From positions 124,001-188,000 of the forward strand of contig NZ_ML214297.1 in assembly GCF_004698125.1 (NCBI RefSeq): 64,000 nucleotides of DNA, in the 5' to 3' direction. The DNA comes from Halosimplex halophilum (GTDB lineage: Archaea > Halobacteriota > Halobacteria > Halobacteriales > Haloarculaceae). Below the pieces are notes generated by a model. That model had not been told where the DNA came from, searched no databases, and saw only the letters and a list, made by a program, of their open reading frames with translations. Of this stretch, positions 31,823 to 40,312 are shown piece after piece (positions within the stretch are counted from its first letter, which is position 1; every line of letters begins with the position of its first letter). The position numbers and the translations under genes were made by a program.

Positions 31823-31978
31823 GTCAGAGCAAGCTCTGACGAGGTCTCGTTCGCTACCCTCACGAGACTGCCGGACGACTCGGTCGCTACGCTCCCTCGC
31901 GTCCGGGGAACCGCGCCTGCGGCGCGGATGCTCGGGCACCTGCCTTTCCCCGGGTCGGCCGACGAGACGGCCTCCCGG
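31823..31978. repeat. Array of five further inverted repeats between arlJ and the next gene
   Basis: In order: GTCAGAGC-AA-GCTCTGAC (31823-31840, perfect 8 bp); GTCTCGT/ACGAGAC (31844-31868, 11-base loop); CCGGACG/CGTCCGG (31871-31906, 22-base loop); CCGCGCC-TGC-GGCGCGG (31911-31927, perfect 7 bp); and an imperfect CCGGG-GGCC/GGCC-CCCGG pair (31950-31978). With the large hairpin at 31740 this makes six structures in 240 bp, with no supportable ORF on either strand. The remainder of the 343 bp gap (31979-32081) is GC-rich, and I see nothing further in it. Confidence 0.6.
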
Positions 31979-32081
31979 CCACCGCTCCGCGCCGCGACCA
32001 CCCCGCGACCGCTCCGGCACCGCGACCGCACCGCCTGAACGGCCCCGTACAACTATCCGGGCCCCGGTCGACCACCGTGCC

Positions 32082-32390
32082 ATGGCAGAACCGGAAGACA
32101 CGCTCGCGCGCTCGCCCGTCGACTTCGACTCCGCGGTGGCCTACGCGCTCCACCCGGAGATGCGACGGCTCATCATCCTCTATCTCGTCGGGACGCTCCT
32201 GTTGCCGATCGGACTCTCGATGTTCGTGAACCCGCCCTTTATCGGCGGACTCGCCCAGATCGTCCGCCAGATCATCGGGCTGGGGATCGTGCTCGTCGGC
32301 GCGACCTTCTTCTTCGGCGGGGTCGTCGGCGCGGCGTTCAAGGTCGTCGCCGACGCCAACATCCTCGCCGCCGCGCTCTTCGAGGACTGA
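32082..32390 (+). CDS. Small membrane protein of unknown function
   Basis: 102 residues. After an acidic start (ALHPEMRRL) come two long hydrophobic segments at about 29-50 and 59-95 (LIILYLVGTLLLPIGLSMFV and GIVLVGATFFFGGVVGAAF). The ATG at 32082 follows a GC-rich gap with no clear TATA box. No family is recognised. It is separated from the SRAP gene by 45 bp. Confidence 0.65.
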   Translation: MAEPEDTLARSPVDFDSAVAYALHPEMRRLIILYLVGTLLLPIGLSMFVNPPFIGGLAQIVRQIIGLGIVLVGATFFFGGVVGAAFKVVADANILAAALFED

Positions 32391-32435
32391 CCGGCGGACT
32401 GTGCCGTTATTGCGGTGGCGCTCGTAGCGGGTGCC

Positions 32436-33155
32436 ATGTGTGGCCGCTACAGCCTGTTCGCCCCGCCCGACGACGTCGAGGAGCGGTTCGACGCGACGTT
32501 CGACTTCGCGTTCGAACCCCGCTACAACGCCGCGCCGAGCCAGGAACTCCCCGTGATCACCGGCGACGAGCCCGAGACCATCCAGCGCATGGAGTGGGGG
32601 TTGGTCCCCGCGTGGGCCGACGACCGCTCGGCGTTCGAGTTCATCAACGCACGCGCGGAGACGGTACGAGAGAAGCGCAGCTTCGCCGACGCCTACGAGT
32701 CGCGGCGCTGTCTCGTGCCCGCCGACGGGTTCTACGAGTGGGCCGAGACGGGGGGCGATGGGGGCGGCAAACAGCCCTACCGCGTCACCGTCGGCGACGA
32801 CGAGCTGTTCGCGATGGCCGGACTCTGGGAGCGGTGGACGCCCCCACAGACGCAGACCGGCCTCGCCGACTTCGGGGGCGGCTCCGCTCCGGACGCCGCC
32901 CCCGACCCGGTCGAGACGTTCACGGTACTCACCACCGAACCGAACGACACGATCGCGGACCTGCACCACCGGATGGCGGTGATCCTCGACCGCGACGAGG
33001 AGGAGACGTGGCTCACCGGCGACCCCGACGAGGTCGAGTCGCTGCTGGATCCCTATCCCGCCGAGCAGATACGGACCTATCCGGTGTCGACGGCGGTCAA
33101 CGACCCCGCCAACGACACGCCCGCGGTGCTCGAAGAAGTCGAAGTCGGCGGGTGA
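32436..33155 (+). CDS. SRAP-domain protein (HMCES/YedK family)
   Basis: 239 residues. SRAP proteins form a thiazolidine crosslink between Cys2 and abasic sites in single-stranded DNA, protecting them during replication. The start is fixed by chemistry: ATG at 32436 gives MCGRYS with Cys2. Other active-site elements are RYNAAPSQELP (Asn), FINARAETV, VPADGFYEW (Glu), and LHHRMAVIL (His). A ~25-residue Gly/Pro-rich insertion lies near residues 140-155. It stands alone and is followed by S17e. Confidence 0.95.
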   Translation: MCGRYSLFAPPDDVEERFDATFDFAFEPRYNAAPSQELPVITGDEPETIQRMEWGLVPAWADDRSAFEFINARAETVREKRSFADAYESRRCLVPADGFYEWAETGGDGGGKQPYRVTVGDDELFAMAGLWERWTPPQTQTGLADFGGGSAPDAAPDPVETFTVLTTEPNDTIADLHHRMAVILDRDEEETWLTGDPDEVESLLDPYPAEQIRTYPVSTAVNDPANDTPAVLEEVEVGG

Positions 33156-33203
33156 ACCCGAGCGGCCGGCCACGTCGGGGTCGCGACCGGCGCCGATTCG
33201 AAT

Positions 33204-33211
33204 CCTTTTAG
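33204..33211 (+). promoter_or_regulatory. TATA box of the S17e gene
   Basis: CCTTTTAG is 25-32 nt before the ATG at 33236, which suits a leaderless mRNA. Confidence 0.55.
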
Positions 33212-33235
33212 GGCGCGACCGGACAACGGGTCGGT

Positions 33236-33427
33236 ATGGCTATCAAACCCGCCTACGTCAAGAAGACGGCGACGCTGCTGATGGAGCGGTATCCCAACGC
33301 CTTCGGTCAGGACTTCGAGCACAACAAGGAAGTCGTCACCGAACTCACGAACGTCGAGTCGAAGGGCGTCCGGAACCGCATCGCCGGCTACGTCACCAGC
33401 AAGCAGGGCCAGACCGTCGAGGCGTAG
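33236..33427 (+). CDS. rps17e: 30S ribosomal protein S17e
   Basis: 63 residues covering the archaeal S17e, which is shorter than the eukaryotic protein. The hallmark [20 protein letters not shown] is followed by [20 protein letters not shown] and AGYVTSKQG. It is part of the small ribosomal subunit head in archaea and eukaryotes and absent from bacteria. Single gene with its own promoter. Confidence 0.97.
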   Translation: MAIKPAYVKKTATLLMERYPNAFGQDFEHNKEVVTELTNVESKGVRNRIAGYVTSKQGQTVEA

Positions 33428-33563
33428 GCGGCTCTCTCCTCTCTCTCCGCGTCGCGTGACCACGGAGCGGCGCCCCCGTCGTCCGGCGATCGGCAATGAT
33501 AGACCCTGACCGTGGTAGACGTATCCAAACAGTTTTGAAGGGCGGTCTCTCTATCCCGGATCA

Positions 33564-34601
33564 ATGACTGTCAGCGTAGGCATCCTCGGCGCGACCGGCG
33601 CGGTCGGGCAGCGACTCATCCAGCTCGTCGACCCGAACCCGGACTTCGAGATCGCGGCGCTCACCGCCAGCGAGTCGAGCGTCGGCAAGAGCTACCGCGA
33701 GGCCAGCAAGTGGCGCATCGACACGCCGATCCCCGAAGACGTGGCCGAGACCGAGGTCGTGGCGACCGAGCCCGACGCGGTCCCGGACGACGTGGATCTG
33801 ATCTTCTCGTCGCTGCCCTCTAGCGTCGGCGAGCGCGTCGAGCCCGACTTTTGCGAGGCGGGCTACGTCGTCTCCTCGAACTCCTCGAACGCCCGCTCGG
33901 ACGACGACGTGCCCCTGGTCATCCCGGAGGTCAACGCCGACCACATGGACCTCATCGAGGTCCAGCGCGACGAGCGCGGCTGGGACGGCGCGCTCATCAA
34001 GAACCCCAACTGCTCGACGATCACCATGGTCCCGCCGCTGGCGGCGCTGGACGAGGCCGCCGGCCTCGAACGCATCGAGGTCGCCACGCTGCAGGCCGTC
34101 TCCGGCGCCGGCTACTCGGGCGTCTCCTCGATGGAAATCATCGACAACGCCATCCCCCACATCGGCAAGGAGGAGCGGAAGATGGAGACCGAGTCCCGGA
34201 AGCTGCTCGGCGAGTTCGACGGCGCCGAGGTCCACTGGCACGACGCCGATGTGGCCGCCTCCTGTAACCGCATCCCGACCATCGACGGCCACCTGGAGAA
34301 CGTCTGGGCCGACACCGCCGAGGACATCTCTCCCTCCGAGGCCGAGGACGCGATGGAGTCGTACCCCTCGCTGGACCTGCCGAGCTCGCCCGACCAGCTC
34401 ATCGAGGTGTTCGACGAGCCCGACCGCCCCCAGCCCCGCATGGACCGGAACCTCGGCGACGGCATGACCGTCTCCGTCGGCGGCGTTCAGGAGACCTCTC
34501 ACGGGCTGCAGTTCAACTGCCTCGCCCACAACACGCTGCGCGGCGCGGCCGGCGCGAGCGTGCTGAACGGCGAACTGCTGGTCGACTCCGGGTACCTGTA
34601 A
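33564..34601 (+). CDS. asd: Aspartate-semialdehyde dehydrogenase
   Basis: 345 residues. Makes aspartate-4-semialdehyde from aspartyl phosphate with NADPH, leading to Lys, Thr and Met. The N-terminal dinucleotide motif is VGILGATGAVGQRLIQLV. The catalytic Cys150 is in KNPNCSTITM, with a VSGAGYSGVSSMEII segment after it, and the catalytic His is expected in the later HGLQFNCLAHNTLRGAAG end region. The layout is that of the archaeal/fungal type. The family-typical downstream S17e-asd order is common in haloarchaea. Confidence 0.96.
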   Translation: MTVSVGILGATGAVGQRLIQLVDPNPDFEIAALTASESSVGKSYREASKWRIDTPIPEDVAETEVVATEPDAVPDDVDLIFSSLPSSVGERVEPDFCEAGYVVSSNSSNARSDDDVPLVIPEVNADHMDLIEVQRDERGWDGALIKNPNCSTITMVPPLAALDEAAGLERIEVATLQAVSGAGYSGVSSMEIIDNAIPHIGKEERKMETESRKLLGEFDGAEVHWHDADVAASCNRIPTIDGHLENVWADTAEDISPSEAEDAMESYPSLDLPSSPDQLIEVFDEPDRPQPRMDRNLGDGMTVSVGGVQETSHGLQFNCLAHNTLRGAAGASVLNGELLVDSGYL

Positions 34602-34673
34602 CTCGTCGGCTCCCGCCGGCGACGCCCTGTCGAAGATAGACGACGTTTTCCCGTCCGTCCACCTACCGCGGGT

Positions 34674-35264
34674 ATGGACGAGGGGACCTACCGCGTGCTG
34701 CCCGGCGACGAGGACCGGTGGCGCTTTCTCGACCGCGAGACCTACGAGACGGTCGCCGTCCCCCGCGAGGGCCACGACGCGCCCGTCGCGGACCTCCGAC
34801 CCGGCTATCTCGTCGACGCGGGCCTCGACTGGGGCTCGGAGGAGCCCACGGTCCGCACGCTGTCGGTGCAGCGACCGACGCTCTACACCTACGTCGCCGA
34901 CGCCGACCCGGTCTTCGAGGTCGCGGAGAGCCTCTGGGAGGAGACCCGCGCCGCGGGCGAGGGGATGAACGCCACCCAGACGTACAACACCGACAACGCG
35001 GTCAACGGCGTCTGTTACGTCTTCGCCGACCCGGGCCAGCCGTCGGTGTTCGACGAGTTCCGGTCGGGCGCCCGCCCGGTCGAACCGCTGGTCGACCGGG
35101 TCAACGACGGCCCCGACGAGCCCGAACCCCGCGAGGTGTTCGTCCTCGACCCCGCCGACGGCGAGTTCACGGTCGTCACGATCACCCTCTCGAAGGGCGG
35201 CCGCTTCGCCGAGACGATGCGGGAGACCTACGAGCGCGACCACCCCGACGAGCCGCTGGTCTGA
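34674..35264 (+). CDS. Conserved haloarchaeal protein (DUF6663-like)
   Basis: 196 residues, acidic, soluble. The N-terminal half is strand-rich (YRVLPGDEDRWRFLDRETYE, ADLRPGYLVDAGLDW). The middle holds FEVAESLWEETRAAGEGMNA and NTDNAVNGVCYVFADPG. The end is a helix ETMRETYERDHPD. I recall such proteins as DUF6663 but cannot check that. No catalytic motif is recognised. ATG at 34674 follows GGGT with no clear Shine-Dalgarno site, as for leaderless genes. Confidence 0.7.
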   Translation: MDEGTYRVLPGDEDRWRFLDRETYETVAVPREGHDAPVADLRPGYLVDAGLDWGSEEPTVRTLSVQRPTLYTYVADADPVFEVAESLWEETRAAGEGMNATQTYNTDNAVNGVCYVFADPGQPSVFDEFRSGARPVEPLVDRVNDGPDEPEPREVFVLDPADGEFTVVTITLSKGGRFAETMRETYERDHPDEPLV

Positions 35265-35343
35265 GCACCGCGGCGACCCGGGCCGTCCCGCGCCGTCGCC
35301 GCTGCTGTTCCGACACCCCACTGCGAACGTCCGTCGGTGCGAC

Positions 35344-35352
35344 ACCTTATCC
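35344..35352 (+). promoter_or_regulatory. TATA box of the SPFH-protein gene
   Basis: ACCTTATCC lies 24-32 nt before the ATG at 35376. Confidence 0.45.
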
Positions 35353-35375
35353 GTCTGTAACGCACTAGCATACGT

Positions 35376-36524
35376 ATGAGTGTCCCGTCCGCCGGAGCCG
35401 CCCTCGCTGGCTCCGCCACACCCCTCCAGTCGCTGCCCGGTATCTCGCCGCTGACGGTGATCGGGGGATTGCTCCTCCTGCTCGCCGTCGCGGCCGTCTA
35501 CTCGGCGGTCGAGATCGTCGAGGCCTACGAGAAGGAGGCGCTGACGGTCTTCGGCGAGTACCGCAGACTGCTGGAGCCCGGGATCCACGTGATCCCGCCC
35601 TTCGTCAGCCGGACCTACCCCTTCGACCTGCGCACCCAGACGATCGACGTGCCCCAGCAGGAGGCGATCACCCGCGACAACTCCCCCGTCACGGCCGACG
35701 CGGTCATCTACGTCCGCGTCATGGACGCCAAGAAGGCGTTCCTCGAGGTCGAGGAGTACAAGCGGGCCGTCTCGAACCTCGCGCAGACGACGCTGCGCGC
35801 GGTGCTGGGCGACATGGAACTCGACGACACGCTCTCCCGGCGGGAGATGATAAACGAGCGCATCCGCGAGGAGCTGGACGAACCCACCGACGAGTGGGGG
35901 ATCCGCGTCGAGAGCGTCGAGGTCCGCGAGGTCAACCCCGCCGCGGGCGTCAAGCAGGCGATGGAGCAGCAGACCTCCGCCGAGCGCAAGCGCCGCGCCA
36001 TGATTCTGGAGGCGCAGGGCGAACGCCGCTCGGCCATCGAGCAGGCCCAGGGCGCGAAACAGTCCGACATCGTCCGCGCCCAGGGGAAGAAACAGTCGCA
36101 GATCCTCGAAGCGCAGGGTGACGCTATCTCGACCGTGCTGCGCGCCAAGTCCGCCGAGTCGATGGGCGAACGCGCCATCGTCGACAAGGGGATGGAGACG
36201 CTCGAAAACATCGGCCAGGGCGAGTCGACCACGTTCGTCATGCCCCAGGAGCTCACCTCGCTGGTCGGCCGCTACGGCAAACACCTCTCCGGCAGCGACG
36301 TGCGCGACGCGGCCGGCGCCGACGGGCAGGGGAGCCTCGACAGCCAGGGGTTCGACGCCGAGACGCGCGAGCTGCTCGGTCTCGACGACATCGCCGAGAT
36401 CATCGGGGAGATCGACGAGGAGGCGCAGGTCGACATCGACGCGATGGAGGAGGAGGCGCGGGCGATCAAGGAGGGCGACGACGCGCGGGCGAGCAGGTCC
36501 GAGCCGGTCGAGGAACGCGAGTAA
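35376..36524 (+). CDS. SPFH/band-7 (stomatin-like) membrane protein
   Basis: 382 residues. One N-terminal membrane anchor (about 22-43: PLTVIGGLLLLLAVAAVYSA) is followed by the SPFH domain (~48-215; ILEPGIHVIPPFVS-type phrase LLEPGIHVIPPFVSRTYPFD, and DNSPVTADAVIYVRV). Then comes a helical region rich in Glu/Gln/Ala with repeated EAQGERRSAIEQAQGAKQS-like units (~215-250), and a strongly acidic C-terminus. Such proteins form ring-shaped membrane platforms and often partner with a NfeD or protease gene. No such partner is adjacent here. Confidence 0.9.
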   Translation: MSVPSAGAALAGSATPLQSLPGISPLTVIGGLLLLLAVAAVYSAVEIVEAYEKEALTVFGEYRRLLEPGIHVIPPFVSRTYPFDLRTQTIDVPQQEAITRDNSPVTADAVIYVRVMDAKKAFLEVEEYKRAVSNLAQTTLRAVLGDMELDDTLSRREMINERIREELDEPTDEWGIRVESVEVREVNPAAGVKQAMEQQTSAERKRRAMILEAQGERRSAIEQAQGAKQSDIVRAQGKKQSQILEAQGDAISTVLRAKSAESMGERAIVDKGMETLENIGQGESTTFVMPQELTSLVGRYGKHLSGSDVRDAAGADGQGSLDSQGFDAETRELLGLDDIAEIIGEIDEEAQVDIDAMEEEARAIKEGDDARASRSEPVEERE

Positions 36525-36633
36525 CCGCGGGCGCAGCCTCCGGGCGGCCGTCGATTTTCCGCCCGTGCGACCCGCCGACCCCGGCCGCGCCGGCACCTCA
36601 AGGCTTATCCTCCGACCGGACGGATGACGGACT

Positions 36634-37023
36634 GTGGTCTCCAGAGACACGACCGTCCACCTGACGGTCGTCGCGCTCGCGCTCGCCGGGCTCGCGGCCG
36701 TGACGCAGTTCCCCTCCGACCCGGCGGTGACTGCCCTGGTTCTCGTCGGCTACAACGGCGCGGTCCTGGCGGGGGCACACCTGTATCTCGCCTGGCGCGG
36801 GGAGGATGGCATCGTCCCCGTCGCCGCGCGGTGGCGATTCGTCGCCGCCGTCGCGGCCGTCCTGTCGCTGGCCGCGCTGACCGTCCTCACCGACCCCGTC
36901 ACGATCGGGCCGCTCGCGTCCGACGCGCTGCTGGGGTTCGCCGCCGCCGTCGTCGCGGTCGGCTACCAGTTCGTCGAGGCGCGGGACGGCTACCGCGAGT
37001 CGACCGCCGACGGCGCCCGCTGA
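36634..37023 (+). CDS. Small four-helix membrane protein
   Basis: 129 residues with four hydrophobic helices at about 7-25, 33-52, 65-84 and 95-115 (LTVVALALAGLAAVTQFPSD, WRFVAAVAAVLSLAALTVLT). The start is GTG at 36634. No family is recognised. It is convergent with the 2-hydroxyacid dehydrogenase on the other strand, 43 bp away. Confidence 0.65.
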   Translation: MVSRDTTVHLTVVALALAGLAAVTQFPSDPAVTALVLVGYNGAVLAGAHLYLAWRGEDGIVPVAARWRFVAAVAAVLSLAALTVLTDPVTIGPLASDALLGFAAAVVAVGYQFVEARDGYRESTADGAR

Positions 37024-37066
37024 CCGGGTTCCCCGCCTCGGAGTCCCGGGTCGGGCTCGGACCCCC

Positions 37067-38041
37067 TCAGACCACCTGATTCGGGAGGTCCGCCCACTCG
37101 CCGGACTCCTCGGCGGTGGCGACGGCCTCGGCGACGATGTCGGCGAGGCGTTCGAAGTACTGGGGGGTGTGGCCGGCGTTGTGCGGCGTGATCAGGACGT
37201 TCTCGAATGTCCACAGCTCGTGGTCCTCCGGGAGCGGCTCGGGGTCGGTCACGTCCAGGGCGGCGCCGCGGATCGAGTTCCACCGGAGCGCGTCGACCAG
37301 GGCGTCCGTGTCGACCACGCCGCCGCGGGCGACGTTCACGAGGACGGCCTCGGGCGGCATCGTCAGGAACACCTCCTCGTCGACCAGGTCCTCGGTCTCG
37401 TCGGTCAGCGGGCAGGCGAGGACGACGTAGGCGGCGTCGGCGACGGCCTCGGCGATCTCGTCGTAGCCGTACACCTCGTCGGTCGGCCCGCCCTTCTCGG
37501 GGGAGTAGCGCACCCCGACGGTGTCGACCTCGAACCCCCGGAGGCGCTGGACGACCGACTCGCCGATCGAGCCCATACCGACGACGGCGACGGTGCTGCC
37601 GGCGAGTTCGTGAGCCTGGTGGGAGCGCCACTCGCGGCGGCGCTGGCGGCGCCGGGATTCGAGGAAGCCGCGGGTGAACGAGAGGATCGCGCCGAGGGCG
37701 TACTCGCCGATGTTGGGGCCGTGGACGCCCGAGGCGTTCGTGACGGCGACGCCGCGCTCGCGGAACGCCTCCAGGGGCAGGTGGTCGACGCCGGCGTACG
37801 AGCAGGCGAACAGTTCGAGGTTCTCCGCCCGGTCGAGGCGCTCCTCGTCGAGTTCGAACCCCGCGAGGACCTGCGCGTCCGGGAGCAGTTCGCGCTCCTC
37901 GTCGGGCGTGGCGGCGTATCCTACTTCGCGGTCCGGGAGCCGCTCGCGCAGGGCCGCGACGTACGACTCGGGCGGGATGCCGTGGATGTTCTGTCGCAGG
38001 ACCAGCACGTCGGGCGCGTCGGCGGTCGCCTCGTCGGTCAT
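37067..38041 (-). CDS. D-2-hydroxyacid dehydrogenase (NAD-binding)
   Basis: 324 residues. The cofactor-binding motif VVGMGSIGESVVQRL (GxGxxG) is in the middle. The catalytic Arg is in NVARGGVVDTDAL, the Glu in the LDVTDPEPLPEDHEL region, and the His in TPHNAGHT. No extra regulatory domain is visible, so it is of the short, general type. Substrate is unknown (glyoxylate/hydroxypyruvate or phosphoglycerate-like acids are the usual choices). The ATG at 38041 is supported by a GTTTTTTGC TATA-like box about 27 nt upstream. Confidence 0.9.
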   Translation of the reverse strand: MTDEATADAPDVLVLRQNIHGIPPESYVAALRERLPDREVGYAATPDEERELLPDAQVLAGFELDEERLDRAENLELFACSYAGVDHLPLEAFRERGVAVTNASGVHGPNIGEYALGAILSFTRGFLESRRRQRRREWRSHQAHELAGSTVAVVGMGSIGESVVQRLRGFEVDTVGVRYSPEKGGPTDEVYGYDEIAEAVADAAYVVLACPLTDETEDLVDEEVFLTMPPEAVLVNVARGGVVDTDALVDALRWNSIRGAALDVTDPEPLPEDHELWTFENVLITPHNAGHTPQYFERLADIVAEAVATAEESGEWADLPNQVV

Positions 38042-38099
38042 GCCAGACGCGTTCGAGGGCGGCGGGCAAAAAACCGGCCGCCGGTCGGAGGCCGCCGCT

Positions 38100-38600
38100 T
38101 CAGACCCCGACGACTCCAAGCACGTCGTAGCGGAGGACGTAGCGGGCGAACCCGGCGCCGTAGGCGAGGATCCAGAAGAACACGTAGCCGAACACGCCGA
38201 TCCGGAGGCGGCTGCGCCAGTGGTCCATCTGGTCGCCGCCGATCTCGTCGAGGAGCACGTCCTCGTCGTAGTCGTTGTACAGGTCGTGGCGCCGCTTGGC
38301 GGTGAAGATGCGGACGATCCCCGTGAAGCCGAACGCGAGCATGGCGTAGGCCTGCGCGCCGAGGAAGGCGTGGACCATCGCGAAGCCACCGAACTGGCTC
38401 AGCAGGCGCGGGGCCATCCAGACGAGCATCGGCACGGTCGTCAGCACCAGCCCCGTCACCACGAACTTCAGGTGGTGCATCAGCACCGACCAGGTGACCG
38501 GCTCGGTCTCGATGATGTACCAGGCGCCGTAGACGAAACAGGGGAAACTCGCCGTCACGGCCACCAGCACGACCGTCGCGATCACCCTGTCCGTGACCAT
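38100..38600 (-). CDS. Four-helix membrane protein (DUF7321-like)
   Basis: 166 residues with four membrane helices (ATVVLVAVTASFPCFVYGAW, VVTGLVLTTVPMLVWMAPR, AMVHAFLGAQAYAMLAFGFT, RIGVFGYVFFWILAYGAGFA). Histidines in LMHHLKF and VHAFLG lie near membrane faces and could bind haem or a metal, but this is unproven. It resembles a haloarchaeal family I remember as DUF7321, found near respiratory genes; the bc-complex cluster is 3 kb away. The ATG at 38600 has a CGTTTTAGC box about 27 nt upstream. Confidence 0.7.
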   Translation of the reverse strand: MVTDRVIATVVLVAVTASFPCFVYGAWYIIETEPVTWSVLMHHLKFVVTGLVLTTVPMLVWMAPRLLSQFGGFAMVHAFLGAQAYAMLAFGFTGIVRIFTAKRRHDLYNDYDEDVLLDEIGGDQMDHWRSRLRIGVFGYVFFWILAYGAGFARYVLRYDVLGVVGV

Positions 38601-38673
38601 AGCGTACGCTTTCGGCCAGTCGCGCTAAAACGTGCCGAAAGCGCGGCGATCGCGCGCGGCGACGCCGGTCTGG

Positions 38674-39138
38674 TTACGATCCGCCGGGTCCGTCGCCCGC
38701 GTCGCTGAACTCGTCGAACAGCGCGGCGACCCGGTCTTCGATCTCGTCGCGGATCTCCCGCACGCGCTCGGGGTCCTCCCCGTCGGGGTCGTCGAGCGCC
38801 CAGTCGCGCACGTCGACGTCGTCCTCGGCGTCGCCGAGGTCGAGCGTGGAACAGCCCATGGTGGCGACGTAGTCACAGGCGCGCAGTTCCTCGGCCGTGA
38901 TCGCCCGCGGCGTCCGGTCGGAGAGGTCGACGCCGACCTCGGCCATCGCGTCGACGACCCCGTCGTGGACGCGGTCCGCGGGGTGGGTGCCGCCGGTCAG
39001 GATCTCGACGCGGTCGCCGAGGCCGCGGCGGTCGCGCTCGCGCTCGGCGAAGGCGGCCGACATCTGCGAGCGGCCGGCGTTCTGGACGCACACGAAGGCG
39101 ATACGGGTCGGGTCGGTGGATTCGGATTCGGTTGACAT
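38674..39138 (-). CDS. arsC: Arsenate reductase, low-molecular-weight phosphatase (ArsC) type
   Basis: 154 residues. Reduces arsenate to arsenite with cysteines. The P-loop C-x5-R motif is CVQNAGRSQMS with Cys17 and Arg23; the later redox pair is in ACDYVATMGCSTLDL (two Cys, thioredoxin-coupled type), and the general acid Asp is in RDWALDDPDG. It is the last gene of arsR-acr3-arsC, 10 bp behind acr3. Arsenite produced here is then exported by Acr3. Confidence 0.92.
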   Translation of the reverse strand: MSTESESTDPTRIAFVCVQNAGRSQMSAAFAERERDRRGLGDRVEILTGGTHPADRVHDGVVDAMAEVGVDLSDRTPRAITAEELRACDYVATMGCSTLDLGDAEDDVDVRDWALDDPDGEDPERVREIRDEIEDRVAALFDEFSDAGDGPGGS

Positions 39139-39148
39139 CGTTCGGGTC

Positions 39149-40312
39149 TCAGTCGTTGGCCGCGGGTCGGTCGTCGGTCGGTTCGGGGCTCCCCGCCGCG
39201 GCGGTCCCCCAGTCGAGCCTGCGCTGGAAGTACAGCGCGACGTTGACCAGCGCGAGCAGGACCGGCACCTCGATGAGCGGGCCGACGACGGTCGCGAAGG
39301 CGACGCCGGAGCCGACGCCGAAGACGGCGACGGCGACGGCGATGGCCAGCTCGAAGTTGTTGCTCGCGGCGGTGAAGCCGATGGCGGTCGTCGTCGAGTA
39401 GTCGGCGCCGACCCCCTTGCCCATCGCGAAGCTGACGAGGAACATCACGACGAAGTAGACCGTCAGCGGGACGGCGATGATCAGTACGTCGGCGGGCGCG
39501 GCGACGATGTTCTCGCCCTGGGTCGCGAACATCACGACGACGGTGAAAAGCAGCGCGACCAGCGTCAGCGGGTCGATCAGCGGGACGAGCCGGTCCTCGT
39601 ACCACGCCTCGCTCTTCGCCCGGGTGCCGACGTACCGGGTGAGGAAACCGGCGGCGAAGGGGATCCCGAGGAAGACGACGATCGCCTCGAACACCTGCGT
39701 CGGGGTCACGTCGAACGCCGAGATGCCGGCGACGAGCGTCTCCATGCCGAGCAGCGGGGGCAGAAAGAGCGCGAAGAACCAGACGTACACGCCGTAGGTG
39801 ACGATCTGGAAGAGGCTGTTGAACGCCACCAGGCCGGTGACGTACTCGGTCGACCCCTCGGCGAGCTCGTTCCAGACGAGCACCATCGCGATGCAGCGGG
39901 CCATCCCGATGAACACGAGCCCGAGGAAAAAGTCCGGGCGCGCGGGCAGACCCGGGACGACCCCGCCGAAGAAGACGACGGCCAGCCCGAACATCAGCGT
40001 CGGGCCGATCAGCCAGTTCTGGACGAGGCTCAGGCTCAGCACCCGCCAGTTGCGGAAGACGGTCGGGAGCCGCGAGTAGTCCGCCTTCGCCAGCGGCGGG
40101 TACATCATCGCGACGAGCCCGATCTCGACGAGGTGCAGGTCCCGGATCGGCCGGGTCACCGAGGGGGCGACGTAGCCCAGCCCGACGCCGACGGCCATCG
40201 CGCCGAAGATCCAGACGGTGAGGTACTTGTCGAGGAAGTCCATCGACCGCGGGTCGCCGCAGGACTCGCAGTCGCAGTCCGGGCCGTGGGCGTGAGCGTC
40301 CGCGTTACTCAT
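39149..40312 (-). CDS. acr3: Arsenite efflux permease Acr3
   Basis: 387 residues, 10 predicted membrane segments. The Acr3-specific MARCIAMVLVWNELA segment contains the conserved Cys of the transport path; the later FNSLFQIVTYGVYVWFFALF segment is also typical. The N-terminus carries an extra Cys/His/Asp cluster (HAHGPDCDCESCGDPRS, residues 7-23) before the first helix, which could bind arsenite or another metal. It overlaps arsR by 8 nt, so both are read from one mRNA. Confidence 0.95.
   Translation of the reverse strand: MSNADAHAHGPDCDCESCGDPRSMDFLDKYLTVWIFGAMAVGVGLGYVAPSVTRPIRDLHLVEIGLVAMMYPPLAKADYSRLPTVFRNWRVLSLSLVQNWLIGPTLMFGLAVVFFGGVVPGLPARPDFFLGLVFIGMARCIAMVLVWNELAEGSTEYVTGLVAFNSLFQIVTYGVYVWFFALFLPPLLGMETLVAGISAFDVTPTQVFEAIVVFLGIPFAAGFLTRYVGTRAKSEAWYEDRLVPLIDPLTLVALLFTVVVMFATQGENIVAAPADVLIIAVPLTVYFVVMFLVSFAMGKGVGADYSTTTAIGFTAASNNFELAIAVAVAVFGVGSGVAFATVVGPLIEVPVLLALVNVALYFQRRLDWGTAAAGSPEPTDDRPAAND

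Noticed and set aside
32415-32435. Start of the SRAP gene seven codons upstream
   Set aside because: The catalytic Cys must be residue 2 after Met removal. Only the ATG at 32436 gives that.
37024-37066. Terminator between convergent genes at 37023 and 37067
   Set aside because: Only 43 bp, GC-rich, with no T-run or hairpin that I could support.
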